A stretch of 56,159 nt of DNA from Gemmatimonadota bacterium (GCA_025358055.1 JANYKV010000052.1:1-56159); one strand, 5' to 3'; shown: positions 17,060 to 26,696, numbered from the stretch's first letter. Numbers and translations: made by a program. The notes: generated by a model from the sequence alone, not told the origin.

Positions 17060-18304
17060 ATGCAGCTAGAAATCGGCGGACAGCGCTACTCGTTGGCCGC
17101 CGGAGAATTCGTCATCGGGTCTGACTCGAGCGCCTCACTCCGCCTGTCCGGCGCCGGGGTTCTGGGTCGCCATGCCATTGCGCGGCGCCTCAACGATGGG
17201 ATGGCGGTCGTCGTGCCCGCCTCACGGGAATCCGAGGTGCTGTTGAACGGAACGAGACTTGGAAGCGATCCGACGCCCGTGCTTCACGGCGACAAACTCG
17301 TGATTGCCGGACAGGAGATTTTGGTGGTCGACCCCGGGCAGGGCGGAGACACCCGCCTGATGGCGCGTCAGGAGCTGGCTCCCCAGTCCGAACCGGCCGG
17401 GCGTCTCGTCAGTCTTCACGATGGCCGGGAGTATGCCATCGATACCATCCCGTTCGTGCTGGGTCGCGATGCCGCCTGCCAAGTGGTGGTGACCGACGCC
17501 GGTGCCTCGCGTCGGCACGCCGAGATAGTGCCGCTGCCGGATATGACGGTGCTGGTTGACCTGAGCAGCAACGGTACCTACGTCGCGGACGAGCGAATTC
17601 AAGGTCGGCGCAAGCTCGAACGCGCGGATGTCATTCGCATTGGGCGGGAAGAATTCCGGTTCTATCCCGCGCATCAGCCCGCCACCGCACCCGAGCCGAT
17701 TCTCAGTCCGCCCGCGGGGGCCGAGGCGAGGCTCAGTGATACCATGATGGGCGTCCCTCATCGTTTCAAGGTCGACACCCCCCTTCCCACGCCTCCAGTA
17801 CCTGCCATTCGCCCGCTGGCTTCCCTGCTCGTGCGAAGCGGCGCCATGAAAGGGGAACGGCTCTCCGTCCGGAGTCCAGTCGTCAACCTCGGCCGCGCGG
17901 ACTTTAACGAGCTCCGAATTCCCGACGCCAGCGTGAGCACGTCGCACGCCAAGCTCCAATTGCGTGAGGGAGTATGGGTCGTGTCGGATTTGGGGTCCAC
18001 CAACGGGACCTTCGTGGACGGTGAACGCGTGACCGAAGAGGTGGCGGTTCCTCCCGGGGCGACGCTCCGCCTTGGCGACGTGGCGCTCTTGTTCGAGCCC
18101 ATGGATCTGCCGGGTTCAGCGGGTGCGGAGGGGGCCACCTCGGTGTTACGCGCGGCGGCCACACCACCGGACGCGGTTCGGCGAGTCGTGTTGATGGCTC
18201 AGCCCGATGCTTCGGCAGCCCGGGGGCGCCACACTTTCCGGTGGCTCCTGATCATCGGTCTCCTCGCAATCGGGGCGTTTCTCGTGACGCTCTACCTCCG
18301 CTAG
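17060..18304 (+). CDS. Triple-FHA protein with C-terminal membrane anchor
   Basis: A 414-residue protein with three forkhead-associated domains. The first (about 1-90) is degenerate: the GR pair is replaced by GSD. The second (115-203) keeps Gly135-Arg136, Ser150-Arg-Arg-His153 and Ser170-Asn-Gly. The third (255-348) keeps Gly278-Arg279, Ser295-His296 and Thr314-Asn-Gly. These residues bind phosphothreonine peptides. A Pro-rich linker (205-250) follows the second domain. One hydrophobic helix at 394-413 ends the chain, so the protein is tail-anchored with all FHA domains in the cytoplasm. The PP2C phosphatase gene starts 8 bases later, so this pair probably reads and erases Ser/Thr phosphorylation. 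No kinase gene is visible nearby. Confidence 0.92.
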   Translation: MQLEIGGQRYSLAAGEFVIGSDSSASLRLSGAGVLGRHAIARRLNDGMAVVVPASRESEVLLNGTRLGSDPTPVLHGDKLVIAGQEILVVDPGQGGDTRLMARQELAPQSEPAGRLVSLHDGREYAIDTIPFVLGRDAACQVVVTDAGASRRHAEIVPLPDMTVLVDLSSNGTYVADERIQGRRKLERADVIRIGREEFRFYPAHQPATAPEPILSPPAGAEARLSDTMMGVPHRFKVDTPLPTPPVPAIRPLASLLVRSGAMKGERLSVRSPVVNLGRADFNELRIPDASVSTSHAKLQLREGVWVVSDLGSTNGTFVDGERVTEEVAVPPGATLRLGDVALLFEPMDLPGSAGAEGATSVLRAAATPPDAVRRVVLMAQPDASAARGRHTFRWLLIIGLLAIGAFLVTLYLR

Positions 18305-18312
18305 CCCGCCCG

Positions 18313-19092
18313 ATGCGGTTCAGTTGCGCGGGCAACACCGATGTGGGGATCGTTCGATCGGGCAATGAGGACAATTTCCTCGTCGATCATCAACGCGGTG
18401 TGTTCATCGTCGCGGACGGCATGGGCGGGCATGCCGCCGGGGAAATCGCGAGCGACATGGCCGTCCGCCTCATTTCTCAAGAGGTGGGCAGCCTGCGCGG
18501 GATGTCGGACAAGGACGCGAGCGCGCGCATTTATGCCGCGATCCGCAGCGCCAACCAGGCGATCTTCGAACGCACGCTTTCCGAGCACGACAAGCGCGGG
18601 ATGGGCACCACCGCGACCGTGATGGTGCTCTTTTCAAAGCGGTTTCTCATCGGACAGGTCGGCGACAGCCGCGCGTACTTGCTCCGACACTCCGAGCTGG
18701 CTCAGATCACCAAAGATCACTCTTACGTTCAAGAACAAGTCGACGCAGGGCTCCTCACGCCGGAACAAGCGCGTACCCACCCCTACAGCAATGTGATTAC
18801 GCGGTGCGTGGGGGCCAACGAGGACGTGGTGCCCGACATTTACTTCGGAGCGCTCGAGGCGGGTGATGTGGTTCTCCTTGCGTCCGATGGGCTGACCGGC
18901 ATGTTGGAGGACGACCAGCTCGCGAAGATTCTCACGAGTGAGGGTGGACCGGAGGAGTGGGTGCACCGAATGATTGCCGATGCCAATCGGCGGGGCGGGC
19001 TGGACAACATCACCGCGGTGGTGATCCGCATCGAGTCGGTGGACGGGGCGACCGGAGAGTATCACACATCACAAGCAGCCGCGAAGAGCTGA
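18313..19092 (+). CDS. PP2C-family Ser/Thr protein phosphatase
   Basis: A 259-residue metal-dependent phosphatase of the Stp/PrpC type. All core metal ligands are visible: Asp20 in GNEDNF, Asp35-Gly36 in ADGMGGHAAGE, Asp192 in SDGLTG and Asp231 in GGLDNITAVV; GDSR is at 117-120. It would dephosphorylate proteins modified by Hanks-type kinases. The start at 18313 begins at the family N-terminus (FSCAGNTDVGIVR) and lies 8 bases after the FHA gene stop. The last 20 residues are a polar tail. The stop is only 4 bases from the stop of the convergent HD gene. Confidence 0.95.
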   Translation: MRFSCAGNTDVGIVRSGNEDNFLVDHQRGVFIVADGMGGHAAGEIASDMAVRLISQEVGSLRGMSDKDASARIYAAIRSANQAIFERTLSEHDKRGMGTTATVMVLFSKRFLIGQVGDSRAYLLRHSELAQITKDHSYVQEQVDAGLLTPEQARTHPYSNVITRCVGANEDVVPDIYFGALEAGDVVLLASDGLTGMLEDDQLAKILTSEGGPEEWVHRMIADANRRGGLDNITAVVIRIESVDGATGEYHTSQAAAKS

Positions 19093-19096
19093 AGGT

Positions 19097-20377
19097 CTAT
19101 GGCGGTGCTGCCCCGAGCCCGAAGTGGGTGCGGAGCTCGGCGGCAGGGGTCGTCAGTACGGTGAGTACTTGGCGCAACGACCCCCGAGCGGGCTCAGCCA
19201 CAAAGACCCGGAGTCGCCGCGCCGAGCGATAGAGTTCGTCCGCCACGCGGGGGAGTCCGAGTTGGCCCGCGCGCCCTTCGTCGGTCAGGCGATCGATCGC
19301 GCCGGTGCGGGTCCGCAGTGGCAAGTCTACCGACAGCATCGTTGCCCGGTCCGGGTAGTCAATGAGGAGCTGACCGGGCGTCAACCCCACTCTGACGGCC
19401 ATCTCATCCTCGACTCGTTCCACGAGCGCCGGATCCTCGGTTACCCAGGACTGCACATCAGAGGGAACGTCGCTCGCGGGCAAATCGAGCGCCCGTTTGA
19501 ACAGACGTCGTTCGTGTACCGCCCGCGCTAGGCCACTCGGGTCCTGCACCATCAGCTGTTCCACCAAGCCGCCATCAGTGGCATTCGCGATCCTCTCGGG
19601 CGTAAAAACGCCGGCTGCGACGGTCAGCCGCACCGCGCGCTTGAACATGCAGGTGGCCGAGCGCACCGCGTGGTGCCAGTAGACGTTTCGGTACATCTGA
19701 TACTTGGCAAAAAGAAGCGATTCGAGGGCGCTGACGCCCTTCTCCTGCACCCCGACCTCGCGACGACCGGTGCCGGCTTCCACCAGGACCAGGGCGGCCA
19801 ACAAGCGATCCACGTCAACCGCACCGTACGGGACACCACAGTTACGAGCGTCCCGACTCAAGTAGTCGATCTTGTCGAGGTCCACTGAACCCGAAATCAA
19901 CCCCTGCAGCGGGCTCGTACTCCGGTTCTGGATTAGGTCTCCCACGCGCTCCCGGAGCATCGGTACGCCAACCAGTTCCAGGATCGAGGCCAAGGGTTCC
20001 TCGCCCAATTTCGCGACGCCGAGGACCTCGTGGTGTGGGAAACCGGCCTCTTCGAGGGCATGCGAGAAAGGATAGTGCCCAATGTCGTGGAGGAGTGCCG
20101 CGAGTCGCACTGAGATACGGTCCTCGGTGGTCACGCCCTGCAGTTCACCGCGCTCCTCGAGGGAGCCGAGGGCGAGGTGCGTCAGATGATACGCGCCGAG
20201 TGCGTGCTCGAACCGCGTGTGGGTGGCGCCCGGGTAGACGAGGAACGCATGGCCCAGTTGCCGGATGTAGCGTAAACGCTGGACGGCCGGCGTGTCCAAG
20301 ATGGCCATCGCCGGGCCGTCCAGCCTGATGTTGTCCCAGAGGGGGTCCCGGATGACTTCGAAGTCGCGCAGTATCAC
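19097..20377 (-). CDS. HD-domain phosphohydrolase (dGTPase/SAMHD1-like)
   Basis: A 426-residue HD-superfamily protein. The metal-binding set is complete: His58 in TRFEHALGAYH, His97-Asp98 in LLHDIGHYPFSH, and Asp166 or Asp171 in SVDLDKIDYL. The order and spacing resemble dNTP triphosphohydrolases and SAMHD1-like proteins (the block PAVQRLRYIRQLG is typical), but many relatives have no proven substrate, so nucleotide hydrolysis is an inference. The start is a GTG one base after the pckA stop, so the gene is almost certainly cotranscribed with pckA, an odd metabolic pairing. It is convergent with the PP2C gene. Confidence 0.9.
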   Translation of the reverse strand: MILRDFEVIRDPLWDNIRLDGPAMAILDTPAVQRLRYIRQLGHAFLVYPGATHTRFEHALGAYHLTHLALGSLEERGELQGVTTEDRISVRLAALLHDIGHYPFSHALEEAGFPHHEVLGVAKLGEEPLASILELVGVPMLRERVGDLIQNRSTSPLQGLISGSVDLDKIDYLSRDARNCGVPYGAVDVDRLLAALVLVEAGTGRREVGVQEKGVSALESLLFAKYQMYRNVYWHHAVRSATCMFKRAVRLTVAAGVFTPERIANATDGGLVEQLMVQDPSGLARAVHERRLFKRALDLPASDVPSDVQSWVTEDPALVERVEDEMAVRVGLTPGQLLIDYPDRATMLSVDLPLRTRTGAIDRLTDEGRAGQLGLPRVADELYRSARRLRVFVAEPARGSLRQVLTVLTTPAAELRTHFGLGAAPP

Positions 20378-20378
20378 T

Positions 20379-21980
20379 TCACGCGAGGATTGGTCCTGCC
20401 GCAGCGACCGCCGCGGGGACCTCGGAGGCGAACAGCTTGAAGTTGTCGCGAAACATCGTGGTCAATTTACGGGCCTGGGCGTCGTAGGATGCCTGGTCAC
20501 TCCAGGTTGACCGAGGGGCCAAGAGTCGGGCGGGGATGCCCTCGATGACCGAAGGAACATCGAGGCCGAAGACCGGGTCCCTGGTGTACGATGTATGGTC
20601 GAGCTCGCCGGAGAGCGCGGCGGTGACCATGCGACGGGTATGGGCCAACTTCATTCGGGCGCCTACCCCATAGGGGCCTCCGGTCCAACCGGTATTGACG
20701 AGCCAGACGCCGGCTTTGTGCTTGGCGATCCTCTCACCCAGCATCTTGGCGTAGACCCCAGGGTGCAACGGAAGGAAGGGGGCACCGAAACACGAGGAAA
20801 ATGTGGCCGAGGGCTCGGTCACCCCGCGTTCGGTGCCGGCGACTTTGGCGGTGTATCCGGAGAGGAAGTGATACATCGCCTGATCGGGGGTAAGTCGAGC
20901 GATGGGCGGCATGACCCCGAATGCATCGGCGGTGAGAAACACGATGTTGCGGGGGTGGCCGCCGACCCCGCTCGGGCGATGGTTCGGGATGAAATAGATC
21001 GGGTAACTAGCCCGGGTGTTTTCCGTGATTTTCTCGGAATCGAAATCGACCGCGCGGCTCGTCGGGTCGACCACGACGTTCTCCAAAACCGTCCCGAACT
21101 TTTGGGTGGCGGAGAAGATTTCCGGCTCCCCTTCGGGGCTCAAGCGAATAACCTTCGCGTAACATCCGCCTTCGAAATTGAAGATTCCTTGGTCGCTCCA
21201 CCCGTGCTCGTCATCGCCGATCAGTTGGCGCCGCGGGTCCGCCGAAAGGGTGGTCTTTCCGGTGCCGGATAGGCCAAAGAAAATGGCGGTATCACCGTCG
21301 GGCCCGATATTGGCGGAACAATGCATCGACAGGACGCCCTGCTGGGGGAGCATATAGTTCAGTACGGTGAAGATCGATTTCTTCATTTCTCCCGCGTATC
21401 GGGTGCCGCCGATCAGCGCGATTTGCTTGCCGAAATGCAGCATGATGAAAGTGCCGGTCCGCGTGCCGTGGCGTGATGGGTCGGCCTGGAATTCGGGAGC
21501 GTGGAGTACAGTGAAGCCGGGGGTGAAGCCCGCGAGATCCACTCGGGACGGGCGAACGAACATGTTGCGGACGAACAGGGCTTGCCACGCGTTGGGGGTG
21601 ATGAAGCGAACCGGCTTTCGATAGGTGACGTCTGCTCCACCATGGAGGTCTTGGACGTAGACCTCTTGTCCGCTCAAGTGCGCCCGCACCTCGGAGTGCA
21701 GAAGTTCGAAATGCTCGGCACTCACCTTCCCGTTCTTTTCCCACCAGATCCGGGCGGTCGACGAGGCCTCCTCGACGACAAACTTGTCCTTCGGCGAGCG
21801 CCCGGTGTGGGGGGTGGTGAGCACAGCAAGTGCCCCATGATCGGTCAGCGTTCCCTCTCCTCTCCGGATCGCGTGCTCATACAGCTCCGCTGTCTCGAGG
21901 TTGGCCCACACCTTTTTCGGTGAGATGCCGTGGGCGCTCAGTCTGAGCGTTTCGCGTTCGAGCGGAGTGTTGGTCGTCAT
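20379..21980 (-). CDS. pckA: Phosphoenolpyruvate carboxykinase (ATP)
   Basis: A 533-residue enzyme that converts oxaloacetate and ATP to phosphoenolpyruvate in gluconeogenesis. The kinase-1a P-loop is [11 protein letters not shown] (236-246), the kinase-2 motif [20 protein letters not shown] follows, and RYAGEMKKS is the PEPCK block. The length is normal. The ATG at 21980 is preferred over one 12 bases upstream because GGAAAGG precedes it closely. A promoter-like pair lies upstream (22026-22053). The HD hydrolase follows after one base. The active-site loop [12 protein letters not shown] is intact. Confidence 0.97.
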   Translation of the reverse strand: MTTNTPLERETLRLSAHGISPKKVWANLETAELYEHAIRRGEGTLTDHGALAVLTTPHTGRSPKDKFVVEEASSTARIWWEKNGKVSAEHFELLHSEVRAHLSGQEVYVQDLHGGADVTYRKPVRFITPNAWQALFVRNMFVRPSRVDLAGFTPGFTVLHAPEFQADPSRHGTRTGTFIMLHFGKQIALIGGTRYAGEMKKSIFTVLNYMLPQQGVLSMHCSANIGPDGDTAIFFGLSGTGKTTLSADPRRQLIGDDEHGWSDQGIFNFEGGCYAKVIRLSPEGEPEIFSATQKFGTVLENVVVDPTSRAVDFDSEKITENTRASYPIYFIPNHRPSGVGGHPRNIVFLTADAFGVMPPIARLTPDQAMYHFLSGYTAKVAGTERGVTEPSATFSSCFGAPFLPLHPGVYAKMLGERIAKHKAGVWLVNTGWTGGPYGVGARMKLAHTRRMVTAALSGELDHTSYTRDPVFGLDVPSVIEGIPARLLAPRSTWSDQASYDAQARKLTTMFRDNFKLFASEVPAAVAAAGPILA

Positions 21981-22025
21981 AAACCTTTCCACGAGTAAGT
22001 GCGTCCCGCACGATCTGAGCGTCTT

Positions 22026-22053
22026 ATTATGAAACGTCTGCGCGACTGGTCAG
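22026..22053 (-). promoter_or_regulatory. Probable pckA promoter
   Basis: On the minus strand CTGACC (22048-22053) and CATAAT (22026-22031) are 16 bases apart, close to sigma-70 consensus. The -10 box is 45 bases before the pckA ATG, leaving room for a short leader with the ribosome site. It lies between the nfo stop and pckA. Confidence 0.45.
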
Positions 22054-22075
22054 ACCCTAAAGATCAGTAGAGCCT

Positions 22076-22095
22076 CCGATGCCCGCAACCATCGG
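22076..22095 (-). terminator. Hairpin downstream of nfo
   Basis: CCGATG and CATCGG form a perfect 6-bp stem with an 8-base loop, 12 bases after the nfo stop on the minus strand. No T-run follows, so termination would need help from other factors. It lies before the pckA promoter and would separate the two units. Confidence 0.35.
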
Positions 22096-22107
22096 GCCCG
22101 TTTGGGT

Positions 22108-22998
22108 CTAGCCCCCGCCGGGTGCCGGTCTGCGGCGATAAGCTCGGAGTCGCCGGAGCATACGCCGGTCCATGGCGACGGGGTCGGCGCCTTTCGGAGT
22201 TTCCAGGATCTTAGTCACATCCGCGAACCTGGCGTCGCGCATGATGCGACGAAACGGCCCCGCCCCGAGCGTCCCCTCGGCGATCAATTCGTGGCGGTCC
22301 TTTCGTGACGCGAACGGCGACTTGGAATCGTTGAGATGAAGACAGCGGAGGGATTCGCGGCCGAGAACCTCGTCCCACCGTTCCCAGACCCGGTCAAACT
22401 CGTTGACCAAATCATAGCCCGCAGCGTAGAGATGGCAGGTATCGGCGCAGAACGCCACCCGGCTCCGTACATCTCGGGGGATGGCGTCCCGTAGGGCGGC
22501 GAGTTCCTCGAAGGTGCTGCCGAGGGCCGTGCCAGCTCCCGCGGTGGTCTCCAGGAGGACCATGACGCTGCCAGGAACGGCTCGAAGGGCATGAGCATAC
22601 CGGGAGGCATTCCGCCCGATGCCGGTGGCGCGGTCATCGATAAAGTTGCCTGGATGGGACACCAGGTAAGGAATTGACAGGTGTTCACATCTTGACAGTT
22701 CGAGCGTGAATGCCTTTGTCGATTTTACACTTAGGTAAGTATCTGGTGACGCAAGATTAATCAGGTACGAATCGTGCGAGACCACGACCTGGATCCCAGC
22801 CGCCGCTAATTCCTGGCGAAACCGACCCGCATCGATCTGATCGAGGGTCGGTTCCCGCCATTGATTTGGCGTTTTGGTGAACACCTGGATGGCCGTGGCA
22901 CCAATCAGCTTTCCTCGGGCCGGAGCTGTGTGGATCCCTCCTTGGGTTGAGACATGGGCTCCTAGTGGCTCCGGGTCCTTGGATTTTGGAGATGGCAT
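22108..22998 (-). CDS. nfo: Endonuclease IV, AP endonuclease family 2
   Basis: A 296-residue zinc-dependent endonuclease that cuts DNA 5' to abasic sites. The family landmarks occur in order: LGAHVSTQGGI near the start, FTKTPNQW, VSHDSYLINLAS, VSHPGNF, LETTAGAGTALGSTFEEL, FCADTCHLYAAGYD and LHLNDSKSPFASRKDRHE. These contain the His, Glu and Asp zinc ligands. The usual LENTAG is here LETTAG, a mild change next to the ligand Glu. The start at 22998 begins just before the conserved domain. The GGDEF gene is divergent 39 bases away. No Shine-Dalgarno site is obvious. Confidence 0.95.
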   Translation of the reverse strand: MPSPKSKDPEPLGAHVSTQGGIHTAPARGKLIGATAIQVFTKTPNQWREPTLDQIDAGRFRQELAAAGIQVVVSHDSYLINLASPDTYLSVKSTKAFTLELSRCEHLSIPYLVSHPGNFIDDRATGIGRNASRYAHALRAVPGSVMVLLETTAGAGTALGSTFEELAALRDAIPRDVRSRVAFCADTCHLYAAGYDLVNEFDRVWERWDEVLGRESLRCLHLNDSKSPFASRKDRHELIAEGTLGAGPFRRIMRDARFADVTKILETPKGADPVAMDRRMLRRLRAYRRRPAPGGG

Positions 22999-23037
22999 GA
23001 TGATGACAGCCTCGACGGTATTGGCCCTGAGGGTTGG

Positions 23038-24498
23038 ATGACCCCGAGCCAGTGGATCGACTGCCTCCAACCGGACCCGCTCGCAATCCCTCGCGTGATC
23101 TTGCTCGGGGATGATAGCGCACGTCCGGACGGGTTGGAACGTGCCCTCGTCCGAGCTGGCTTCCAGGTTGCGGAAGCTCCCGTGGCTCCGGGCTCACCGT
23201 TGACCGGGCAGACCCCAGACTTTGTGATACTCGCGCTCGAGCAGGCCGATGACCGGCTGCAATTCGCCATGCGGAGCATCGAACCCACCTTCGGGCGGGG
23301 CGTGCCAACCGTCGTGCTTCTGACCGATCCCGACCGCGCCGGCGTCGTGAATGCCTTGGCGCTGGGCGCGGTGGATGCCATGGCGACGCCGATCCACCTG
23401 GCCGAATTGTGCGCCCGACTATCGGTTCGGATGCGCATGCGTTTTGAGGTGGCGACGGTTGCCCACTCCACCGAAATGAGCACTCGACTATTCGAAGCGT
23501 TTCAGGAAATCTCCATCGCGTTGCGACCGGAGGAGATCCTCCAGACGTTGGTTCACCGTCTAGGGGAGACACTCCAACTCCCGCATTGCGCCTGCATTCT
23601 CACCTCCCAAGACACTAAAGAAGGACGCGCGGTATCGATCTACGAAAATCCCACGGTGCGTGAACTTGCGATCGACTTGGCCCGTTATCCTGAAATCGTC
23701 GAAGCGCTCCAATCGGAGCGGACCGTCTACGTCCCGGATGTCTCGCACAGCCCCCTCTTCGAGTCGACTCGAGAACGCTGGCGACGCCAACAGCTCGAGC
23801 CGGACGTGCGTAGTGTCGCGGCGGTTCCGCTCCGGTCGATGGGGAAGGTGATCGGGGTTGTCCTCCTGCGGACGCGGGTGGAGGATCCCGCTATTTCCCA
23901 AGAGCAGGTGTCGTTTACTGAAGCACTGGTGCGCGCCACGTCTCGCGTGCTGGAGAGCGAGGAGCGCCGGGGGGCCATCTACCGGCGCCAAGTCAACGCC
24001 GGCGTGCGCGATCCGCTGACTGGCTGCGGGAGTCTCGATTCACTCGATCACCGGATCCGGGAAGAATTCGATCGCGCGCGACGCTACGCGTTGAGCTTCA
24101 GCCTCGTGCTATTGGATGTTGACGCGCTGCGAGAATTCAATCAGCGGTTCGGCGTGGAGGTCGGGGATCGCTTGCTGGCCGACCTCGGATCGTTGTTGCA
24201 GCGCGAGATTCGCACCCCCGACTTTGTGGCCCGGTACTCCGGGGATGAGTTCGCTCTGATTTTGCCGGAGACGGATCAGGAGGGGGCCCGGCGGACCGTC
24301 GCGCGAGTCCGGGGTAAGATCGCCCAACATTCCTTCCGGGATTTGGAACCGTCCCAGCGGCCCACGGTCAGTGCCGGCATCGTCGCGTTTCCACACCCGA
24401 ACGTGTTGCAGACCGAGGATCTGTTCGCCCTGGCGGAACGCGCCCTGGTGCGAGGGAAACACGAGGACGAGCGGATCGGGATCGCCGACGCGGCGTAG
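23038..24498 (+). CDS. Diguanylate cyclase: receiver-like, GAF and GGDEF domains
   Basis: A 486-residue c-di-GMP signalling protein. Residues about 18-130 form a receiver-like fold in which the phospho-acceptor Asp position is not evident (PDFVILALEQ). Residues about 155-310 are a GAF sensor domain. The GGDEF domain fills about 320-480 with the signature RYSGDEF (Ser401 to Phe405), a variant known in active enzymes. An inhibitory I-site Arg392-X-X-Asp395 stands exactly five residues before the signature. It should therefore make c-di-GMP with product feedback. No EAL domain or PilZ partner lies nearby. It ends 5 bases from the convergent envC gene. Confidence 0.92.
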   Translation: MTPSQWIDCLQPDPLAIPRVILLGDDSARPDGLERALVRAGFQVAEAPVAPGSPLTGQTPDFVILALEQADDRLQFAMRSIEPTFGRGVPTVVLLTDPDRAGVVNALALGAVDAMATPIHLAELCARLSVRMRMRFEVATVAHSTEMSTRLFEAFQEISIALRPEEILQTLVHRLGETLQLPHCACILTSQDTKEGRAVSIYENPTVRELAIDLARYPEIVEALQSERTVYVPDVSHSPLFESTRERWRRQQLEPDVRSVAAVPLRSMGKVIGVVLLRTRVEDPAISQEQVSFTEALVRATSRVLESEERRGAIYRRQVNAGVRDPLTGCGSLDSLDHRIREEFDRARRYALSFSLVLLDVDALREFNQRFGVEVGDRLLADLGSLLQREIRTPDFVARYSGDEFALILPETDQEGARRTVARVRGKIAQHSFRDLEPSQRPTVSAGIVAFPHPNVLQTEDLFALAERALVRGKHEDERIGIADAA

Positions 24499-24503
24499 TT
24501 AGG

Positions 24504-25742
24504 CTACTTGGGCCGTTGCGACCGGAGCCAGTCGGTGGGGTCGAGGGCAATCTGATTTTCGCCCCGGATTTCGAAATGGAGATGCGGGCCTTTGTCCGAA
24601 TTCTCGCCTCCCACCGTGCCGAGGACCTGGCCTTTGGTGACCTGCGCGCCCTGCACCACGGAGGCGGACCCCAGTTGCATGTACAGGGAGTAGTAGCTGT
24701 TCCCGTGTTCGAGCACGACGGTGAGGCCGTAGGTACTCAGCTTCTGCACCAACGCCACCTGGCCGGCCGCCACCGCGGTCACCGGCGTACCGGCCGGGGC
24801 GCCGATCCCGATCCCGTTCCACCGAATCACCCCGCCACTCGGAAGCGTGTCGCGCCCAAATCGGTAGAGAATGCGCCCGTGCACTGGCCAGTCGAGCCGA
24901 CCGATGTCGGCCGTCGTGAGCCCGCTCGATGAGGTGGCCGGCGCCCGACCGGTGCGGCCGACACCTTCGCGTCGTGAGCGTTCGAGCGCGGCGAGCACCT
25001 CGTTGAGCCGGGCCTCGTCCCGCTCCAACTGACCCATCCGTTGGGCCGTCGTTTGGGAGCTCTTCTTGAGGTTCCGGAGCTTGAGCGCACGCTCCTCCGC
25101 CAGCAGCGCGTAACTCTTGAGCTCCGCCTCCCGCTCCTCCCGTCGCCGATCGAGCTGCGTTCTGACCTCGAGGAGGTCGGTGCGGTGGCGGTCCATCCGA
25201 TTGCGCAGCTGCTCGATATCGCTTACGAGCGATCGGTCCTGCCGACTGGTGAGAAACAGGTATTTGTACCGCGAGAGCAGGTCGCCGAAAGATTCCGCGG
25301 CGAGTAACACCTGCCAGGTGTAGAGCGGGCCCCGCTTGTAAATGTCGACGAGCCGGCGCTCCAACACCGCGCGCCGTTCCGCGAGGTTGTCTTCCGCCAA
25401 GACGAGTTCGGCGCTCGAGCGCTCCACCTGGCTGCCGAGTCCGCCGATCTGGCGTTCGATTTCGTTGACGATCCGGTTGGTCGACTCCCGCTGGCGTTCG
25501 ATGTTCCGGAGCTCCGCCCCGACGTCCTGCACCTGTCCTTCCAGCCGCTGTTGCTGCCGACGCAAGGTTTCCCGCTCCGCCCGAATTTCTTCGATGCGTC
25601 GCTTGCTGGCCTCGAGGTCCTGTGGGTTTTGCGCGGCAGAGAGGAGGGGAAAGGCCACGATCAGGGCGACCGCAACCACCGCCGCGCGGTACGCAGCACA
25701 CAGTTTCCGGTACGCGGGCGCACGGTGGCTTCGTTGCACCAT
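24504..25742 (-). CDS. envC: EnvC-like amidase activator (coiled coil plus degenerate LytM)
   Basis: A 412-residue periplasmic protein. A signal peptide (about residues 1-38, ending LLSAAQ) is followed by a long coiled coil (about 40-250, rich in Arg, Glu and Gln) and a C-terminal LytM/M23 domain (about 275-405). The metal site is broken: the usual HxGxD block is WNGIGIG and the YAHL block is YMQL, while HLHFEIR is kept. Loss of zinc ligands is the mark of EnvC, which activates cell-wall amidases instead of cutting glycan itself. ftsX and ftsE lie directly upstream, as expected for EnvC's regulators. The start at 25742 gives a clean signal peptide; an in-frame ATG at 25811 is the alternative. 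Confidence 0.88.
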   Translation of the reverse strand: MVQRSHRAPAYRKLCAAYRAAVVAVALIVAFPLLSAAQNPQDLEASKRRIEEIRAERETLRRQQQRLEGQVQDVGAELRNIERQRESTNRIVNEIERQIGGLGSQVERSSAELVLAEDNLAERRAVLERRLVDIYKRGPLYTWQVLLAAESFGDLLSRYKYLFLTSRQDRSLVSDIEQLRNRMDRHRTDLLEVRTQLDRRREEREAELKSYALLAEERALKLRNLKKSSQTTAQRMGQLERDEARLNEVLAALERSRREGVGRTGRAPATSSSGLTTADIGRLDWPVHGRILYRFGRDTLPSGGVIRWNGIGIGAPAGTPVTAVAAGQVALVQKLSTYGLTVVLEHGNSYYSLYMQLGSASVVQGAQVTKGQVLGTVGGENSDKGPHLHFEIRGENQIALDPTDWLRSQRPK

Positions 25743-25826
25743 CAGCACCCCGCGCCACGGCGTCGCTTCACCCGGCTCGCTCTGACAAGACGAGTGTCTA
25801 CCGTGCACCATGCGTCTGCCCGACCC

Positions 25827-26696
25827 TCACACATTCCGCAGGTGCCGCCCCACGCTGACTAAGCTGCCGCCCAATCCCATGAGGACCCCAAAAAAGAGAA
25901 ACGCCATGACTTGGAGTTCGGTAAAGAAGACCAACCCGGAAATGCCGGCGCCGAGTCGGCTCCGAAACAGGATGAAGCTGATCCAACAGAGCGCGATCGA
26001 AAAGAGCCCGCCGAGAATGCCTTTGGTCGCCCCTTCGAGCAGAAAGGGGCCCCGGATGAAACCGTTGGTAGCCCCGACCAATCGCATGATGGAGATTTCT
26101 TTGGCTCGCTGAAGCACTGTGATGCGGATGGTAACGCCGATGATCACGATCGCGACGACCGCGAAGGCGAATCCGATCACGAGCCCGACGACGCCGGCCA
26201 TGTTGCGGAGTCGGTCGAGGCGCTCGACCCAATCGCGGCCGTATCGGACGTCCTCGACGAACGGGAACCCGCGAAGGCGCTCCGCCACCTGCTGGGCATG
26301 CTTCACATCGCGGAAGTTGGGCTTGAGCCGAATTTCCAAGCTCGCGGGCAAGGGGTTGACGGCCAGGTCGCGATACGCCTCGCGAAATTCCACCAGCTCG
26401 CGTTGCGCGCGCGTGAGGGCTTGCTCCTCCGTCACAAAATTCACATCCAGGACTTCCGGGAACGCCGCGATATCCTGGGAGGCGAGCGTGATGCTCTCGG
26501 TGGGGGTGCCGCGCAGGACGAACCCCACCACCTCTACGCGCTCCGCGAGCCCGGTCAACGCCTGTTGAAAGTTGATCGCCACCAGCCCGAATAGCCCGAT
26601 CGTAAAGAGGGAGAACCCGATGGCTGCGATCGAGAGCGCCGAGAGGAGCGGGGTCCGTCGGAAGGAGCGGAGCACTTCCCGGATTTGGAGTCTCAC
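25827..26696 (-). CDS. ftsX: Cell-division membrane protein FtsX
   Basis: A 289-residue protein with the FtsX plan: one N-terminal helix (about 20-42), a periplasmic domain (about 45-165) and three C-terminal helices (about 170-192, 218-242, 255-280). The block RAKEISIMRLVGATNGFIRGPFLLEG is characteristic. FtsX carries ATP-driven conformational change from FtsE across the membrane to a wall-hydrolase regulator, here probably the EnvC-like protein encoded next. Its ATG overlaps the ftsE stop by 4 bases (ATGA), so the two subunits should be made in equal amounts. Confidence 0.95.
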   Translation of the reverse strand: MRLQIREVLRSFRRTPLLSALSIAAIGFSLFTIGLFGLVAINFQQALTGLAERVEVVGFVLRGTPTESITLASQDIAAFPEVLDVNFVTEEQALTRAQRELVEFREAYRDLAVNPLPASLEIRLKPNFRDVKHAQQVAERLRGFPFVEDVRYGRDWVERLDRLRNMAGVVGLVIGFAFAVVAIVIIGVTIRITVLQRAKEISIMRLVGATNGFIRGPFLLEGATKGILGGLFSIALCWISFILFRSRLGAGISGLVFFTELQVMAFLFFGVLMGLGGSLVSVGRHLRNV

